Positions 16,227-25,471 of a DNA stretch of 64,000 bases are shown here, one piece after another (within the stretch, counting starts at the first letter, position 1; each line of letters starts with the position of its first letter). Under the pieces are notes generated by a model, which ran no database searches, was not told the DNA's origin, and was given only the letters and a program-made list of their open reading frames with translations. The translations under genes and the position numbers were made by a program. The DNA is from DASYXZ01 sp035308965 (lineage in GTDB: Bacteria > Acidobacteriota > Terriglobia > UBA7540): positions 62,001-126,000 of the forward strand of contig DATGFN010000019.1 of the NCBI GenBank assembly GCA_035308965.1. Reading direction: 5' to 3'.

Positions 16227-17132
16227 ATGGATGCAGTCTTCATCGAGCACATCACCAAGAGCTACGATACCGTGATTGCGGTCAACGACTTGAGTCTGAG
16301 TATCAGGCAGGGCGCGGTTTTCGGGCTCCTGGGGCCAAACGGCGCCGGGAAAACTACTACGCTGCGAATGGTGATGCGCATCCTCGTCCCCGACACGGGC
16401 ACCATCCGCATTATGGGCCAGCCGCTGACTGACAAGACGCAGGACCTGATCGGCTATCTTCCTGAAGAGCGCGGCCTATATCCCCGCATGGAAGTGGCCA
16501 AGGTCCTGGTGTTTCTCGCCGCCATCAAAGGAGTGCCGGAACCCGAAGCCGCCCGGCGCGTGGCCGAGTGGTTGGAACGGTTCGAACTCACCAAGTGGGC
16601 CAAGAAGAAAGTGATTGACCTTTCCAAAGGGATGCAGCAAAAAGTGCAGTTCATCGCGGCGGTGATCCACAAGCCTCCCGTGCTGATTCTGGACGAACCA
16701 TTCACCGGCCTCGATCCCGTCAACGCCATCATGGTGAAGGACATCATGCTGGAGCTGCGCGCGCAAGGCGCCACCATCATCCTCTCCACCCACCGCATGG
16801 AGCAGGTGGAAATGATGTGCGATTCAATATGTCTGATTAACAAAGGCCGCAACGTTCTCCACGGTGAATTGCGGGAAATCAAAAAGTCCTATGGCAAAAA
16901 CACCTTGCGCCTGGAATGCTCCGGCGACGGCAATTTCCTGAGCCAGTCGGGTCTGGTGGAAAAGGTCAACCATTTCGGGGAAGTGATGGAGGCGAAGCTT
17001 CGCCCGGGCGCCGATCCGCAGGAAATTTTGAAGACCGCCGTCGGGCAAGGCGTTCGCATCAATCGGTTCGAGCTGGTGGAGCCCCCACTCAACGATATTT
17101 TCATTGAAAAGGTCGGAGGTGCGAATGCATAA
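16227..17132 (+). CDS. ABC-2 type exporter ATP-binding subunit (NatA-like)
   Basis: A 301-residue ATPase: Walker A GPNGAGKT at 36-43, signature LSKGMQQK near 132, Walker B VLILDEPFTGLDP near 152, and the H-loop in ILSTHRMEQVE. The C-terminal 80 residues carry the DUF4162-like extension typical of NatA/YhaQ drug, sodium and bacteriocin exporters. The stop overlaps the permease start by 8 bp, so the two are translationally coupled and form one transporter. The substrate is unknown. Confidence 0.92.
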   Translation: MDAVFIEHITKSYDTVIAVNDLSLSIRQGAVFGLLGPNGAGKTTTLRMVMRILVPDTGTIRIMGQPLTDKTQDLIGYLPEERGLYPRMEVAKVLVFLAAIKGVPEPEAARRVAEWLERFELTKWAKKKVIDLSKGMQQKVQFIAAVIHKPPVLILDEPFTGLDPVNAIMVKDIMLELRAQGATIILSTHRMEQVEMMCDSICLINKGRNVLHGELREIKKSYGKNTLRLECSGDGNFLSQSGLVEKVNHFGEVMEAKLRPGADPQEILKTAVGQGVRINRFELVEPPLNDIFIEKVGGANA

Positions 17133-18399
17133 AGTGTGGATCATTTTCAAGCGCGAGTATCTGACCCGGGTAAGGACCAAGGCCTTCATTTTAGCCACCG
17201 TCCTCATTCCGATTCTCTCCGCTGGCCTCTTCGGTTTCTCAATTTACATGGCGACTCGTCAAAATAATCGCACCATGAAAATAGGAATTATCGACAACGC
17301 GGGCGGCCTCGCGGACGCAATCACCAAGGGGTTGGACAATAAATTGCCCAACGGCCTGCCCGCATTTCAAGTAGTCAAAACAATCGACCGCCCGGCTTCT
17401 GGAGAGCCTGCCCGCAAAGAGATGCTGGACCAGGTCAACGCAGGTACTTTGGACGGCTACCTGGTTCTGCCCAAGGACGCTGACAAGGCCAACACCGCGG
17501 AATTCCACACCAGAAACACTGGTGATTTTTCGCTTGAAGGCGCCATTCAAACCGCGGTGAGTAACACCATCATTACCATGCGCCTGAGCAATCGCGGCAT
17601 CCACGTGGATAAACTTGACGATGTCATACACCGGGTCAACATCAAGATGATCAAAGTATCTGGAACAGGTGAGATCGAGGAAAAGGGCCAAACTTTTGTT
17701 ACGGCCATGGTGCTGGCCCTGCTCCTTTACGCCACATTAATTATGTACGGCATTGTGACCATGCGTTCAGTGCTGGAGGAAAAAACCACGCGCATTGTCG
17801 AGATCCTGATCTCAGCCGTTACACCATTCCAACTGTTGGCGGGCAAAATCATAGGCGTAGCCGCCGTCGCCTGCACCCAATACGCTATCTGGATTACGGC
17901 GGGATTGCTGTTGAGCACCTACGGCTCAGCGATGGCCGCGACGTACAGTCCCGGGGCGTCCATCAGCGATTTTCACATTCCCGCCATTGTATTCGCCGCC
18001 CTTCTAATCTACTTCCTTCTAGGTTATTTCCTCTACGCCTCGCTCTATGCCGCCATAGGCTCCGCGGCTTCCAATGAGCAGGACGCTCAACAGATGCAAA
18101 TGCCGGCCACCATTCCCATCGTCATGAGTTTCATGTTGTTCAACGTCGTCCTTCGCGACGCCAACTCACTAGCCTCGGTTGTGCTTTCTGAGATTCCCTT
18201 CTTTTCGCCGATATTGATGCTGTTGCGGATTTCGGTCCAAATGCCTCCCCTTTGGCAAATTGCACTTTCCATCACCCTCCTTATCCTCACGACCCTTTGC
18301 GTAATATATTTCTCTGCGCGGATTTACCGGGTGGGCGTTTTGATGTACGGCAAGCGCCCGTCGCTCGTGGAAATGCTGCGCTGGCTGAGGTATTCCTGA
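17125..18399 (+). CDS. ABC-2 type exporter permease (NatB-like)
   Basis: A 424-residue membrane protein. The N-terminal helix (AFILATVLIPILSAGLFGF, about 19-37) is followed by a large extracytoplasmic domain of roughly 160 residues, then five or six helices from about residue 190 (TAMVLALLLYATLIMYGIV onward). VLEEKTTRIVEILISAVTPFQLLAGKIIG is the classic ABC-2 coupling segment. GGAGG lies 7 nt upstream of the ATG at 17125, inside the preceding gene. An earlier in-frame start would add 7 residues and destroy that arrangement. The partner is the ATPase immediately upstream. Confidence 0.9.
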   Translation: MHKVWIIFKREYLTRVRTKAFILATVLIPILSAGLFGFSIYMATRQNNRTMKIGIIDNAGGLADAITKGLDNKLPNGLPAFQVVKTIDRPASGEPARKEMLDQVNAGTLDGYLVLPKDADKANTAEFHTRNTGDFSLEGAIQTAVSNTIITMRLSNRGIHVDKLDDVIHRVNIKMIKVSGTGEIEEKGQTFVTAMVLALLLYATLIMYGIVTMRSVLEEKTTRIVEILISAVTPFQLLAGKIIGVAAVACTQYAIWITAGLLLSTYGSAMAATYSPGASISDFHIPAIVFAALLIYFLLGYFLYASLYAAIGSAASNEQDAQQMQMPATIPIVMSFMLFNVVLRDANSLASVVLSEIPFFSPILMLLRISVQMPPLWQIALSITLLILTTLCVIYFSARIYRVGVLMYGKRPSLVEMLRWLRYS

Positions 18400-18691
18400 T
18401 ATTCGCAAGAGAATTTCCGCGGGGGACCCCATGCGCAACCTGAAGTTACATGGTCACGGAGCGGGAGCCATGGAAGGCCTGGCTTTATCCGTCAGTTTTT
18501 ATTTTTGGCAAGCGCCTTCCCGTCCCTCCTTAGAAACGAGCGGTCACTTGGTCTGGTTGGAATAGGTCTAGATCCAGGCACATTGTTCATTTGTAATCAA
18601 TAACACTCCACCTCCAGTTTGCAGGCTCCATCGCTAAATTGGAATTCAGGAGATACGAGGAGTCCAGGCCCGAGTCAGGTCTTGGGATCGT

Positions 18692-21322
18692 TCACTGCTT
18701 TTTCAACTGTTCACTCCAATTCAAAACGAGCGTTAGTGCTGGAGCCGTATTCTCGGGCGCCAGGGAATTGATGAGGAATCGCTTGCCGTCATGGGTGACA
18801 TCGTACTGGAAATACGAGAATCGCGCTCCGGTGATGCGGGTTAGAAAGAGGGCGTGCGGCGTTCCAGCAACAAAATCCTTGCCTGTCTGCACTGGCACTG
18901 CCATCAGCCTTTTATCTGGCGCGATGTAGAAAAGCTCTGTGCCATCGGCCCGCCACTTGGGCTGCGCGCCGCCCTTGTTCGAGATCTGGACTCTTCCGCC
19001 ATGGCCGGGATAGGGTTGAACGAAAACCTCTCCTGGAAAGTCTGTGTAGGCAAGCCAATGTCCGTTGGGAGAGATTTGGACTTCTGTGCCTGGTGTCACC
19101 TCCGTCGCCGGAGCCGCGCCCTCTATAGGGAGTGAGTAGATCCGAGGACGGCCTTGCGACACGTTCATATACAAGACGCTGCGTCCGTCGTGCGACCAGT
19201 CGACGGGAGGCAGAAAAATCCCTTTCGCCAGAACCCGCGCTTCCCCGGAACCATCGGAGGCGCGAACGTAAAGGCCAAATCCGTCGCCCCGGCTGCCGCC
19301 ATATACAAACTGTTTGCCATCTGAAGACCATATCGGAAATCCATCGCGGTCTCCGTCACTGACACGTGTAGCCGTTTTCCGCACTAGATCAAAAACCCAG
19401 AAGCTGCGCTTTCCGTCAAAGCCAGGGTCAGCGGAGTAGGCAACACTTCGACCATCGGGCGAGAGCCGGGGTTCATAGGCGCCCGATACCCCGATCTGGC
19501 CTAAAGAATTCCCATTGCGGTCGAACCATTCAAACTGTGAAAGCGATGCCTTACGCGACAGGTATACCAGCGCGCCGGCCTGGGAGGCAGAAAAGTTGCC
19601 TCGCAAGAAGGCCTTTTCCGCTTCTACGTCCCCAGGCACGATTGGGATAGGCTCTCCAGTGAATTTCATGTTCACGGGATCAAAGGGTTGCGCCATCAGA
19701 CTGCTGTTCCGCACATACACGAGGTACCCACCCACGAATTGAACATTGCCCAATAGATCGTGTGAGAGCATCTTACTTTCTTTGTCCTCGATTGATCCCA
19801 CGTACGTCCCAGCCGCAGCCACCCAATCCACTTGATAGATAAAGTGTATTCCATCGGGGAGGAACGAAGGCCAACGGTGGGCCTCGGCGGTTCCTTCTTG
19901 AAGCATTCTTGTTGCCGGTGAGGGGACACTACCGTCAGCGGAAACTCGGGCCAACGGCCCATTAACCTGGCTCGCAAAGATGATGAGTCTGTTATAATTC
20001 CAATCGCCTCCCCATCCGTTGGGAGCGCTGCACAGTGTTTGCACGGCGCCGCTTCCGACCTCGAGTTTCTTCATGCTTCCTTCCGCGAAAAAAGCCACCC
20101 ATTGATCATCGGGGGACCAGAATGGGAAGCGAGCCTCAGCCGTGCTGGAATAGTCTTGTGTTGCACCCGAAGCCAAGGAACGAATCCAAAGCGATGTGCT
20201 TCCGTCGGGCGCGACAGCAACAAACGCGAGGCGCGAGCCATCGTGCGATAAACTGAAATGATATGAGGCGAAGGAATACTTCGCGGGTGGAAGGAGAGAC
20301 GCGAGCACACGATTTGGTGAGCGAATGGGCTGGAATGAATTCCGCACGACAAGGAATACAACTGCAATCGCCAACCCAAAAGCAATCATCCATGCCAGCC
20401 AGCGCTTTTTTCCAGCCGTCGGGAGGGGAGTGGTGGCACTCGTATGGGTTCTTTCAAGCGCAATTCCCTGCAACTCCAGAAGGGTATCATGCACAGTTTG
20501 CCAGCGTTCAACCGGATCTTTCACCAGGCAATTCTCAATCAGGCGATCCAGACCGGGTGGCGACATCGGCTGTCCGGTGCTGACGGGCGGAGGATCATGG
20601 TGGATCACCTCCCCGATCACGCTCGCGACAGTTTTGCCTTCAAAGGCGCGTCGGCTCGTGGCCGTTTCATAGAGAACAGCGCCCAACGCGAAAACGTCCG
20701 AGCGCGCGTCATCCTCTTTTCCGTCGATTTGTTCGGGCGACATATACTGAAATGTGCCCACCACCGTGCCCGACTCGGTAATTGGGCTAATGGCTGCTGC
20801 GCTGGCCGAGGTTAAGTCCGTGCAGGGGGAGTCACGGTTCATTACCGGCCCCGCCTTGGCAAGGCCGAAATCCATCAGCTTGGCACCGGACTTAGTCAGC
20901 ATGATATTGCCTGGCTTAAGATCACGGTGAATGACGCCGTTTTGATGCGCTTTGTCCAACCCCCTGCAAATCTCAATCCCCAACTTAAAAAACTGCTCCA
21001 GGGGCATCGCCCCTCTTGTCAATCGGTCCGCCAGCGTCTCGCCCTCCAGGTACTCCATGACGAGATAATTGATTCCATCTTGCTGGCCGACGTCGTGGAC
21101 CGTGCAGATATTGGAATGATTTAATGATGAAATGGCCTGCGCCTCGCGGTCGAAGCACTGCCGGGCCGATGGATTGTCCGATAGATGTGAGGGAAGTACT
21201 TTAAGGGCGACAACGCGGTTCAATCTTGTGTCGCGCGCGCGATTGACCTCGCCCATGCCTCCTTTACCAGCAAGGGAGACAATCTCATATGGGCCAAGTG
21301 TCGCGCCTGCTCGTAATGGCAT
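18692..21322 (-). CDS. Ser/Thr protein kinase with C-terminal TolB/WD40-like propeller
   Basis: An 876-residue membrane kinase. The kinase domain spans about residues 12-280: glycine loop GKGGMGEVNRA (19-29; Asn replaces the usual Tyr/Phe), Lys41, catalytic HRDLKPGN (132-139), DFG at 151-153 and the activation segment ending MSPEQ. One transmembrane helix (WLAWMIAFGLAIAVVFLVV, about 309-327) leads to an extracytoplasmic propeller of PD40/TolB-type repeats with FSLSHDGSRLAFVA, RFPFWSPDDQWVAFFA and PIWSSDGKQFVYGG units. This architecture is greatly expanded in Acidobacteriota, and the propeller is thought to sense an outer ligand. It stands alone, convergent with the ABC exporter; the 292 bp between them (18400-18691) shows no clear feature. 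Confidence 0.9.
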   Translation of the reverse strand: MPLRAGATLGPYEIVSLAGKGGMGEVNRARDTRLNRVVALKVLPSHLSDNPSARQCFDREAQAISSLNHSNICTVHDVGQQDGINYLVMEYLEGETLADRLTRGAMPLEQFFKLGIEICRGLDKAHQNGVIHRDLKPGNIMLTKSGAKLMDFGLAKAGPVMNRDSPCTDLTSASAAAISPITESGTVVGTFQYMSPEQIDGKEDDARSDVFALGAVLYETATSRRAFEGKTVASVIGEVIHHDPPPVSTGQPMSPPGLDRLIENCLVKDPVERWQTVHDTLLELQGIALERTHTSATTPLPTAGKKRWLAWMIAFGLAIAVVFLVVRNSFQPIRSPNRVLASLLPPAKYSFASYHFSLSHDGSRLAFVAVAPDGSTSLWIRSLASGATQDYSSTAEARFPFWSPDDQWVAFFAEGSMKKLEVGSGAVQTLCSAPNGWGGDWNYNRLIIFASQVNGPLARVSADGSVPSPATRMLQEGTAEAHRWPSFLPDGIHFIYQVDWVAAAGTYVGSIEDKESKMLSHDLLGNVQFVGGYLVYVRNSSLMAQPFDPVNMKFTGEPIPIVPGDVEAEKAFLRGNFSASQAGALVYLSRKASLSQFEWFDRNGNSLGQIGVSGAYEPRLSPDGRSVAYSADPGFDGKRSFWVFDLVRKTATRVSDGDRDGFPIWSSDGKQFVYGGSRGDGFGLYVRASDGSGEARVLAKGIFLPPVDWSHDGRSVLYMNVSQGRPRIYSLPIEGAAPATEVTPGTEVQISPNGHWLAYTDFPGEVFVQPYPGHGGRVQISNKGGAQPKWRADGTELFYIAPDKRLMAVPVQTGKDFVAGTPHALFLTRITGARFSYFQYDVTHDGKRFLINSLAPENTAPALTLVLNWSEQLKKQ

Positions 21323-22080
21323 TTGCTTAGATTATAGCCGCCAAGGGAAGAGATCCAAAGTGCCCATTTTTGCCCAGCCCAAACTTTGATTCGGGACGCC
21401 GGGCACTCGGAAGTAATTTCCGAATTCGCTGTGGACAATTTTCGGAAAGCTGGACTAGTTTGGCTTCCGAACTGACTGTTTCGCTGGCGTCACGTTTTTG
21501 TCCGTTCCTTCCGGGGGTTTAAGGAAAAGTTTAAAATTCTCCTCGATAAGGGGCAAAAGGACTTCGCTTTACGCACGCACCCAATCTTCGAGAACATGGC
21601 CGTGGTCGGCGCCACGCAGCAGGAATGCCCCCCGCCCGGATTCTCAATGATGCGGTAACGGGAAATCGTTGTTCCAATCATGACCTGGGAAAGGAACCCA
21701 CCCAGGAAGAATTCAGGCGCATCAGTTCGAGTGCGCTGCAAAAAAACAGGGCGCCCAGGACATCCTGGGCTGGATCACAAATTGGATTAGTCCTCAATAA
21801 ATGGTAGTCGCCCAATCGATAGCAATCGGTTCGTCGCGGCTTCTCATTCAACGTTGGTGGCCACTTGGCCTTGTAGTCGGGCACACGCAGAAATGCGCCA
21901 GGCGGAACCGCACGGCATTAATCGGCTCACCGATCGCGAGCGGTCCCTTCGAAATAACGACATGGCCGAGTTTTTCACCATCCTGCCACGTTGAGCTATT
22001 AAAATAAACAGTGGATTTTCTTTGCGTATAATTGAAGCATAAATTCTGGAACTCCGCGTTATCCGTCGATTCGCTATTAT
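21323..22080. other. 758-bp gap with gene remnants
   Basis: No intact gene is convincing here. The minus strand holds short frames such as 21490-21741, 21678-21884 and 21848-22099. Fragments of them read as though one older reading frame had been broken by shifts: a piece ending FCVCPTTRP in one frame appears to continue as PDYKAKWPPTLNE in another. A kinase N-terminus remnant lies at 21628-21681. The promoters of the flanking divergent genes (kinase and phosphoesterase) must also lie in this stretch, but I could not identify them. Confidence 0.45.
21628..21681 (-). pseudogene. Remnant of a Ser/Thr kinase N-terminus
   Basis: The frame from the ATG at 21681 reads MIGTTISRYRIIENPGGG. This is very close to the standard N-terminus and glycine-loop entry of acidobacterial Ser/Thr kinases (MIGxxIxxYRIxEKLGGGGMG). 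After the Gly run the frame loses all kinase character. Only about 18 codons survive, so this is a dead fragment of a second kinase gene near the intact one. Confidence 0.5.
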
Positions 22081-23652
22081 ATGGCAGACTTCTCCTCAAG
22101 TTCCCGCTCGCAACCGGCCGGGCTGCAATTATTCAGCCAGTGGCGGCGCGGCCTGTTAAAGACAACTAGAATCACACCTAGGCAGGGTCTTTACGCGGCC
22201 ATGGGCGTGGCCATGGCGATGGCGTGTTGCCTTAGGGCCCTGCACGCAGTGGGCGTCAGCGCGAGAACCCAGGCACAAACGAAGCCCGGCGACGACATCA
22301 GGCACATCCGGCATGTGATCGTTATCATGCAGGAAAACCGCTCTTTCGATAGCTACTTCGGCACGTTTCCGGGCGCCGATGGAATCCCCATGCGCAATGG
22401 AGAGCCGGCGGTCTGCGTTCCTGACCCAGCCAAGGGAGCGTGCGTAAAGCCCTATCATGATGCCCACGATCGGAACGGCGGAGGCCCGCACTCCGCGCGC
22501 AGCGCGGTGGCGGATGTGGATGGGGGGAAGATGGATGGGTTCATCAAGCTTGCCGAACTAGGCCGAACAGCCTGCGCCGATGTGGACAATCCGAATTGTA
22601 GCGGCACAGGCACTCCGGACGTGATGGGCTACCACGATGGAGGAGATATCCCCAACTACTGGAAGTACGCTCGGGAATTTGTCTTGCAGGACCGGATGTT
22701 CGAGCCCAACTCTTCCTGGAGCCTGCCCGAACATCTCTTCCAGGTTTCGGAATGGTCCGCAAAATGCACGAAGCACGATGATCCTTTCAGCTGCAAGAAT
22801 TCCCTGGATCGCCCCGGGCTGCCTCCTGACTACGCCGAGCACCCCCGTGAGCCGTGGCCTGATCCCATCTATGCCTGGACTGACCTGACTTACCTGCTGC
22901 ACATGAACCATGTCAGTTGGGGCTATTACGTCCTGGCAGGCGCCGAACCGGATTGCGAGGATGACGAGGCGATGGACTGTGTGCGCGTCAAGCAGAACGC
23001 GAAGACGCCTGGAATCTGGAATCCGCTGCCCTATTTTGACACGGTCAAGAATGATGGGGAGCTGGCGAACATCCAATCCGTCGATGCGTTCATGAAACAG
23101 GCCAGAAAGGGGATCTTGCCGGCCGTTGCTTGGGTGGTGCCTTCGGGTGACGTTAGCGAGCATCCGCCTGACTTGGTTAGCCGCGGCCAGACCTTTGTAA
23201 CCACTCTGATTAACGCCGTGATGTCGGGCCCAAACTGGAAAGATTGTGCCATCTTCCTCGCCTGGGATGACTGGGGCGGGTTTTACGACCACGTTGTCCC
23301 TGTGCGGGTGGACGAAAACGGCTATGGCTTGCGCGTCCCCGCCATCGTGATTTCCCCCTTTGCGCGGAGGGGTTTTATCGATCACCAGAACTTGAGTTTC
23401 GACGCCTACGTGAAATTTATCGAGGACGATTTCCTGGATGGCCAGCGGCTGGACCCCAAAAAGGACGGCCGGCCCGATCCGCGCCCTATGGTGCGTGAGG
23501 ACGCGCCGCAACTGGGCGATTTGCGGCTTGACTTCGATTTCGACCAGCCAGCAAGGGCCCCCCTCATTCTCCCGGCGCACCCCCAGACCACTTTGATTCC
23601 GCCGCCAGTCACGGCGCCCCCAAAGGCGCGGCCCGATCGAGTTGAGCCGTGA
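22081..23652 (+). CDS. Phospholipase C / acid-phosphatase-like phosphoesterase
   Basis: A 523-residue protein of the phosphoesterase family PF04185, which includes non-specific phospholipase C and AcpA acid phosphatases. The signature HVIVIMQENRSFDSYFGTFPG lies at about residues 74-94. The Glu-Asn pair there and the later LAWDDWGGFYDHVVP and VPAIVISPFARRGFIDH segments supply the metal and active-site residues. The N-terminal 60 residues contain a hydrophobic stretch (GLYAAMGVAMAMACCLRALHA) consistent with a signal or anchor. The C-terminus is Pro-rich. Likely acts outside the cytoplasmic membrane on phospholipids or phosphate monoesters. Single-gene unit. Confidence 0.88.
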   Translation: MADFSSSSRSQPAGLQLFSQWRRGLLKTTRITPRQGLYAAMGVAMAMACCLRALHAVGVSARTQAQTKPGDDIRHIRHVIVIMQENRSFDSYFGTFPGADGIPMRNGEPAVCVPDPAKGACVKPYHDAHDRNGGGPHSARSAVADVDGGKMDGFIKLAELGRTACADVDNPNCSGTGTPDVMGYHDGGDIPNYWKYAREFVLQDRMFEPNSSWSLPEHLFQVSEWSAKCTKHDDPFSCKNSLDRPGLPPDYAEHPREPWPDPIYAWTDLTYLLHMNHVSWGYYVLAGAEPDCEDDEAMDCVRVKQNAKTPGIWNPLPYFDTVKNDGELANIQSVDAFMKQARKGILPAVAWVVPSGDVSEHPPDLVSRGQTFVTTLINAVMSGPNWKDCAIFLAWDDWGGFYDHVVPVRVDENGYGLRVPAIVISPFARRGFIDHQNLSFDAYVKFIEDDFLDGQRLDPKKDGRPDPRPMVREDAPQLGDLRLDFDFDQPARAPLILPAHPQTTLIPPPVTAPPKARPDRVEP

Positions 23653-23878
23653 TGGCCATTTGTTTGTCCTTCGGGCGGAATAAAGCCTGACGACCGTGGC
23701 TTCGCATGCCGCTGGATTTGCTCTACGCGTGATTTCTATGAGTTATCTTCAAGAGGCCTTAGCGCGCAAAATCACTTTGATACGTCGTCACTCCTGTATG
23801 GGCGCCTTCCAGTCCACTGCATCTTCATCCGATTCTTGAGGACCCTCAATCTTCACGGCTCTCCAAAGCCCAGTCGAT

Positions 23879-23962
23879 AGTGTCGCAGTTTGAATTTGTA
23901 GCGGCGAGTTTATCTCGCCAAGTGGCGGTGTAAAGCCGCCTCTACATTCAAACTGAGACACT
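23879..23962. repeat. REP/MITE-like palindromic repeat, copy B
   Basis: The ends AGTGTC-g-CAGTTTGAAT-tt-GTAG and CTACATTCAAACTG-a-GACACT are inverted repeats of about 20 pairs. They enclose two hairpins, GGCGAGTTTATCTCGCC (23903-23919) and GGCGGTGTAAAGCCGCC (23924-23940). It lies in the 351-bp gap 23653-24003 between convergent genes; the rest of that gap shows nothing else. It is related to the copy at 8895-9006. Confidence 0.75.
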
Positions 23963-24003
23963 TCCGCCAGGTCGGGTTTAGATTGGAATCAACGAAGGCA
24001 CGG

Positions 24004-25458
24004 CTATTCCATTGCCGCCAAGACTTCCTTGAGTGGTAATGAGGCAAACGTTGTGGCGTAATCGGACATCCCGAAAGGAATAATCAACTGCCCACCGTGC
24101 ACCAGACTGCCGCAGGAATAGACGACGTTGGGAACGTATCCCTCGCGCTCGTCTTGGTTGGGTTTAATCAGCGGCTCGCGCAGGCGGCCGATGACTTTGG
24201 TTGGGTCGTCACGATCGAGCAGGAAGGCTCCAATGCAATACTTCCGCATCGGACCCACGCCATGACTGATCACCAGCCAGCCGGCTTCGGTTTCGATGGG
24301 TGAGCCGCAATTGCCGAGTTGCATAAATTCCCACGGGAAGGATGGCTCCAGAACGAGCTGCATGGTATGCCAGAAATGGAGATGGTCGGAAAACATCACG
24401 TAAATATTTTCGCCGTCCTGCCGGCCCAGCATTGCATACAGCCCTTTGATCTTCCGCGGAAAGAGCGCCATGCCTTTGTTCTCCACGGCAGGGCCATTGA
24501 GGGTGATGAATTTGAAATGAAGAAAGTCGGAGGTTTCGATGAACTGCGGCAGGATCATCCTGCCGTCGTAAGCTGTGTAGGTGGCATAATAAGTCCGTGT
24601 GCCGTCTTCATTTTGGAAAAGGACAAAGCGGGCGTCCTCAATTCCGTTGCTCTGCGAGGGGGTGGCGGGGAACAAAACGCGCTCGGATAAGCGTGAGTCG
24701 GGCGTAAATTGCACTTCGTAATTTGACCGGGCCAACATCAGGGTTTCCCTGGCCGCTCTTTTGGTCTCCTCGTCCGGCGTGGGGACTTGTTTCAAGATGA
24801 CTTCGACGCTGGTTCGAAGTTCCTTCAATGTGAACGCGTCCCCCAGGCTTTTCAGAACCTGCCGGTTAAAATCGCCTGCCAGGCCAAGTTCCTGAAGCTT
24901 CCGTTCAAACAAGCACTTCTCATAAGTCGTGTTGGGCACTTGCATCGGCTCGATGCTGTAACGGGCCGGCGAGTCGATCTTGATGCTGTTATTGGCATCC
25001 AATTGTCCGGTGCGAAACGTGATGGAGGAAATGTGCCCCTCGGCCGTGGCGCGCAGACTCATAATGAACCGCAGCGAGCCGGGTGCGACGTCTGATTGAT
25101 TCGGATGCGGCACAATAGAGGGATTGAACAACGCCGCGGCTTCGAGTGAAAACTCGTGCGTAAAATATCCGCCGAGCAACAACTCCCGTTCCTCAGAGAG
25201 TCTCTGGCCGGTGAGCAAATGGGGCCGGACATCGTCAAACTGGCGTTTTAGAAACTCGGGAACCTTCGGGTGCCGATCCCCAAATTCAGCCAGAACTTGC
25301 TCCAGCAGCTCATGAACTTCACCTTCCGGGAGCGCCATTACTCGCGCGCAGATCTTCACGGCGCGCTGCGCACCCATGGGACGAAATGGCCGGGCCAGCA
25401 CTCGCGTGCGGTCCGGATGCAGAGTGACATCGATGCGTTTGACGTTGATCGTTTTCAT
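24004..25458 (-). CDS. GH130-like glycoside phosphorylase/hydrolase
   Basis: A 484-residue protein. The C-terminal two thirds form the five-bladed propeller of GH130 (beta-mannoside phosphorylases), with NPSIVPHPNQ, GIEDARFVLFQNEDG and the end motif YVPNVVYSCGSLVHGGQLIIPFGMSD. The N-terminal 90 residues are a helical extension. GH130 members act on beta-mannosides, releasing mannose-1-phosphate or hydrolysing the bond. The subfamily and activity cannot be fixed by eye. No signal peptide, so cytosolic. It follows the glycosyltransferase fusion gene by 13 bp, which suggests turnover of a mannose-containing oligosaccharide or glycan made by its neighbour. Confidence 0.85.
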   Translation of the reverse strand: MKTINVKRIDVTLHPDRTRVLARPFRPMGAQRAVKICARVMALPEGEVHELLEQVLAEFGDRHPKVPEFLKRQFDDVRPHLLTGQRLSEERELLLGGYFTHEFSLEAAALFNPSIVPHPNQSDVAPGSLRFIMSLRATAEGHISSITFRTGQLDANNSIKIDSPARYSIEPMQVPNTTYEKCLFERKLQELGLAGDFNRQVLKSLGDAFTLKELRTSVEVILKQVPTPDEETKRAARETLMLARSNYEVQFTPDSRLSERVLFPATPSQSNGIEDARFVLFQNEDGTRTYYATYTAYDGRMILPQFIETSDFLHFKFITLNGPAVENKGMALFPRKIKGLYAMLGRQDGENIYVMFSDHLHFWHTMQLVLEPSFPWEFMQLGNCGSPIETEAGWLVISHGVGPMRKYCIGAFLLDRDDPTKVIGRLREPLIKPNQDEREGYVPNVVYSCGSLVHGGQLIIPFGMSDYATTFASLPLKEVLAAME

Positions 25459-25471
25459 AGGATGGCCGTGG

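Noticed and set aside
22558..23580. 340-residue minus-strand frame opposite the phosphoesterase gene
   Set aside because: A long antisense frame caused by high GC. It has no start signal or domain, and the sense frame has clear family motifs.
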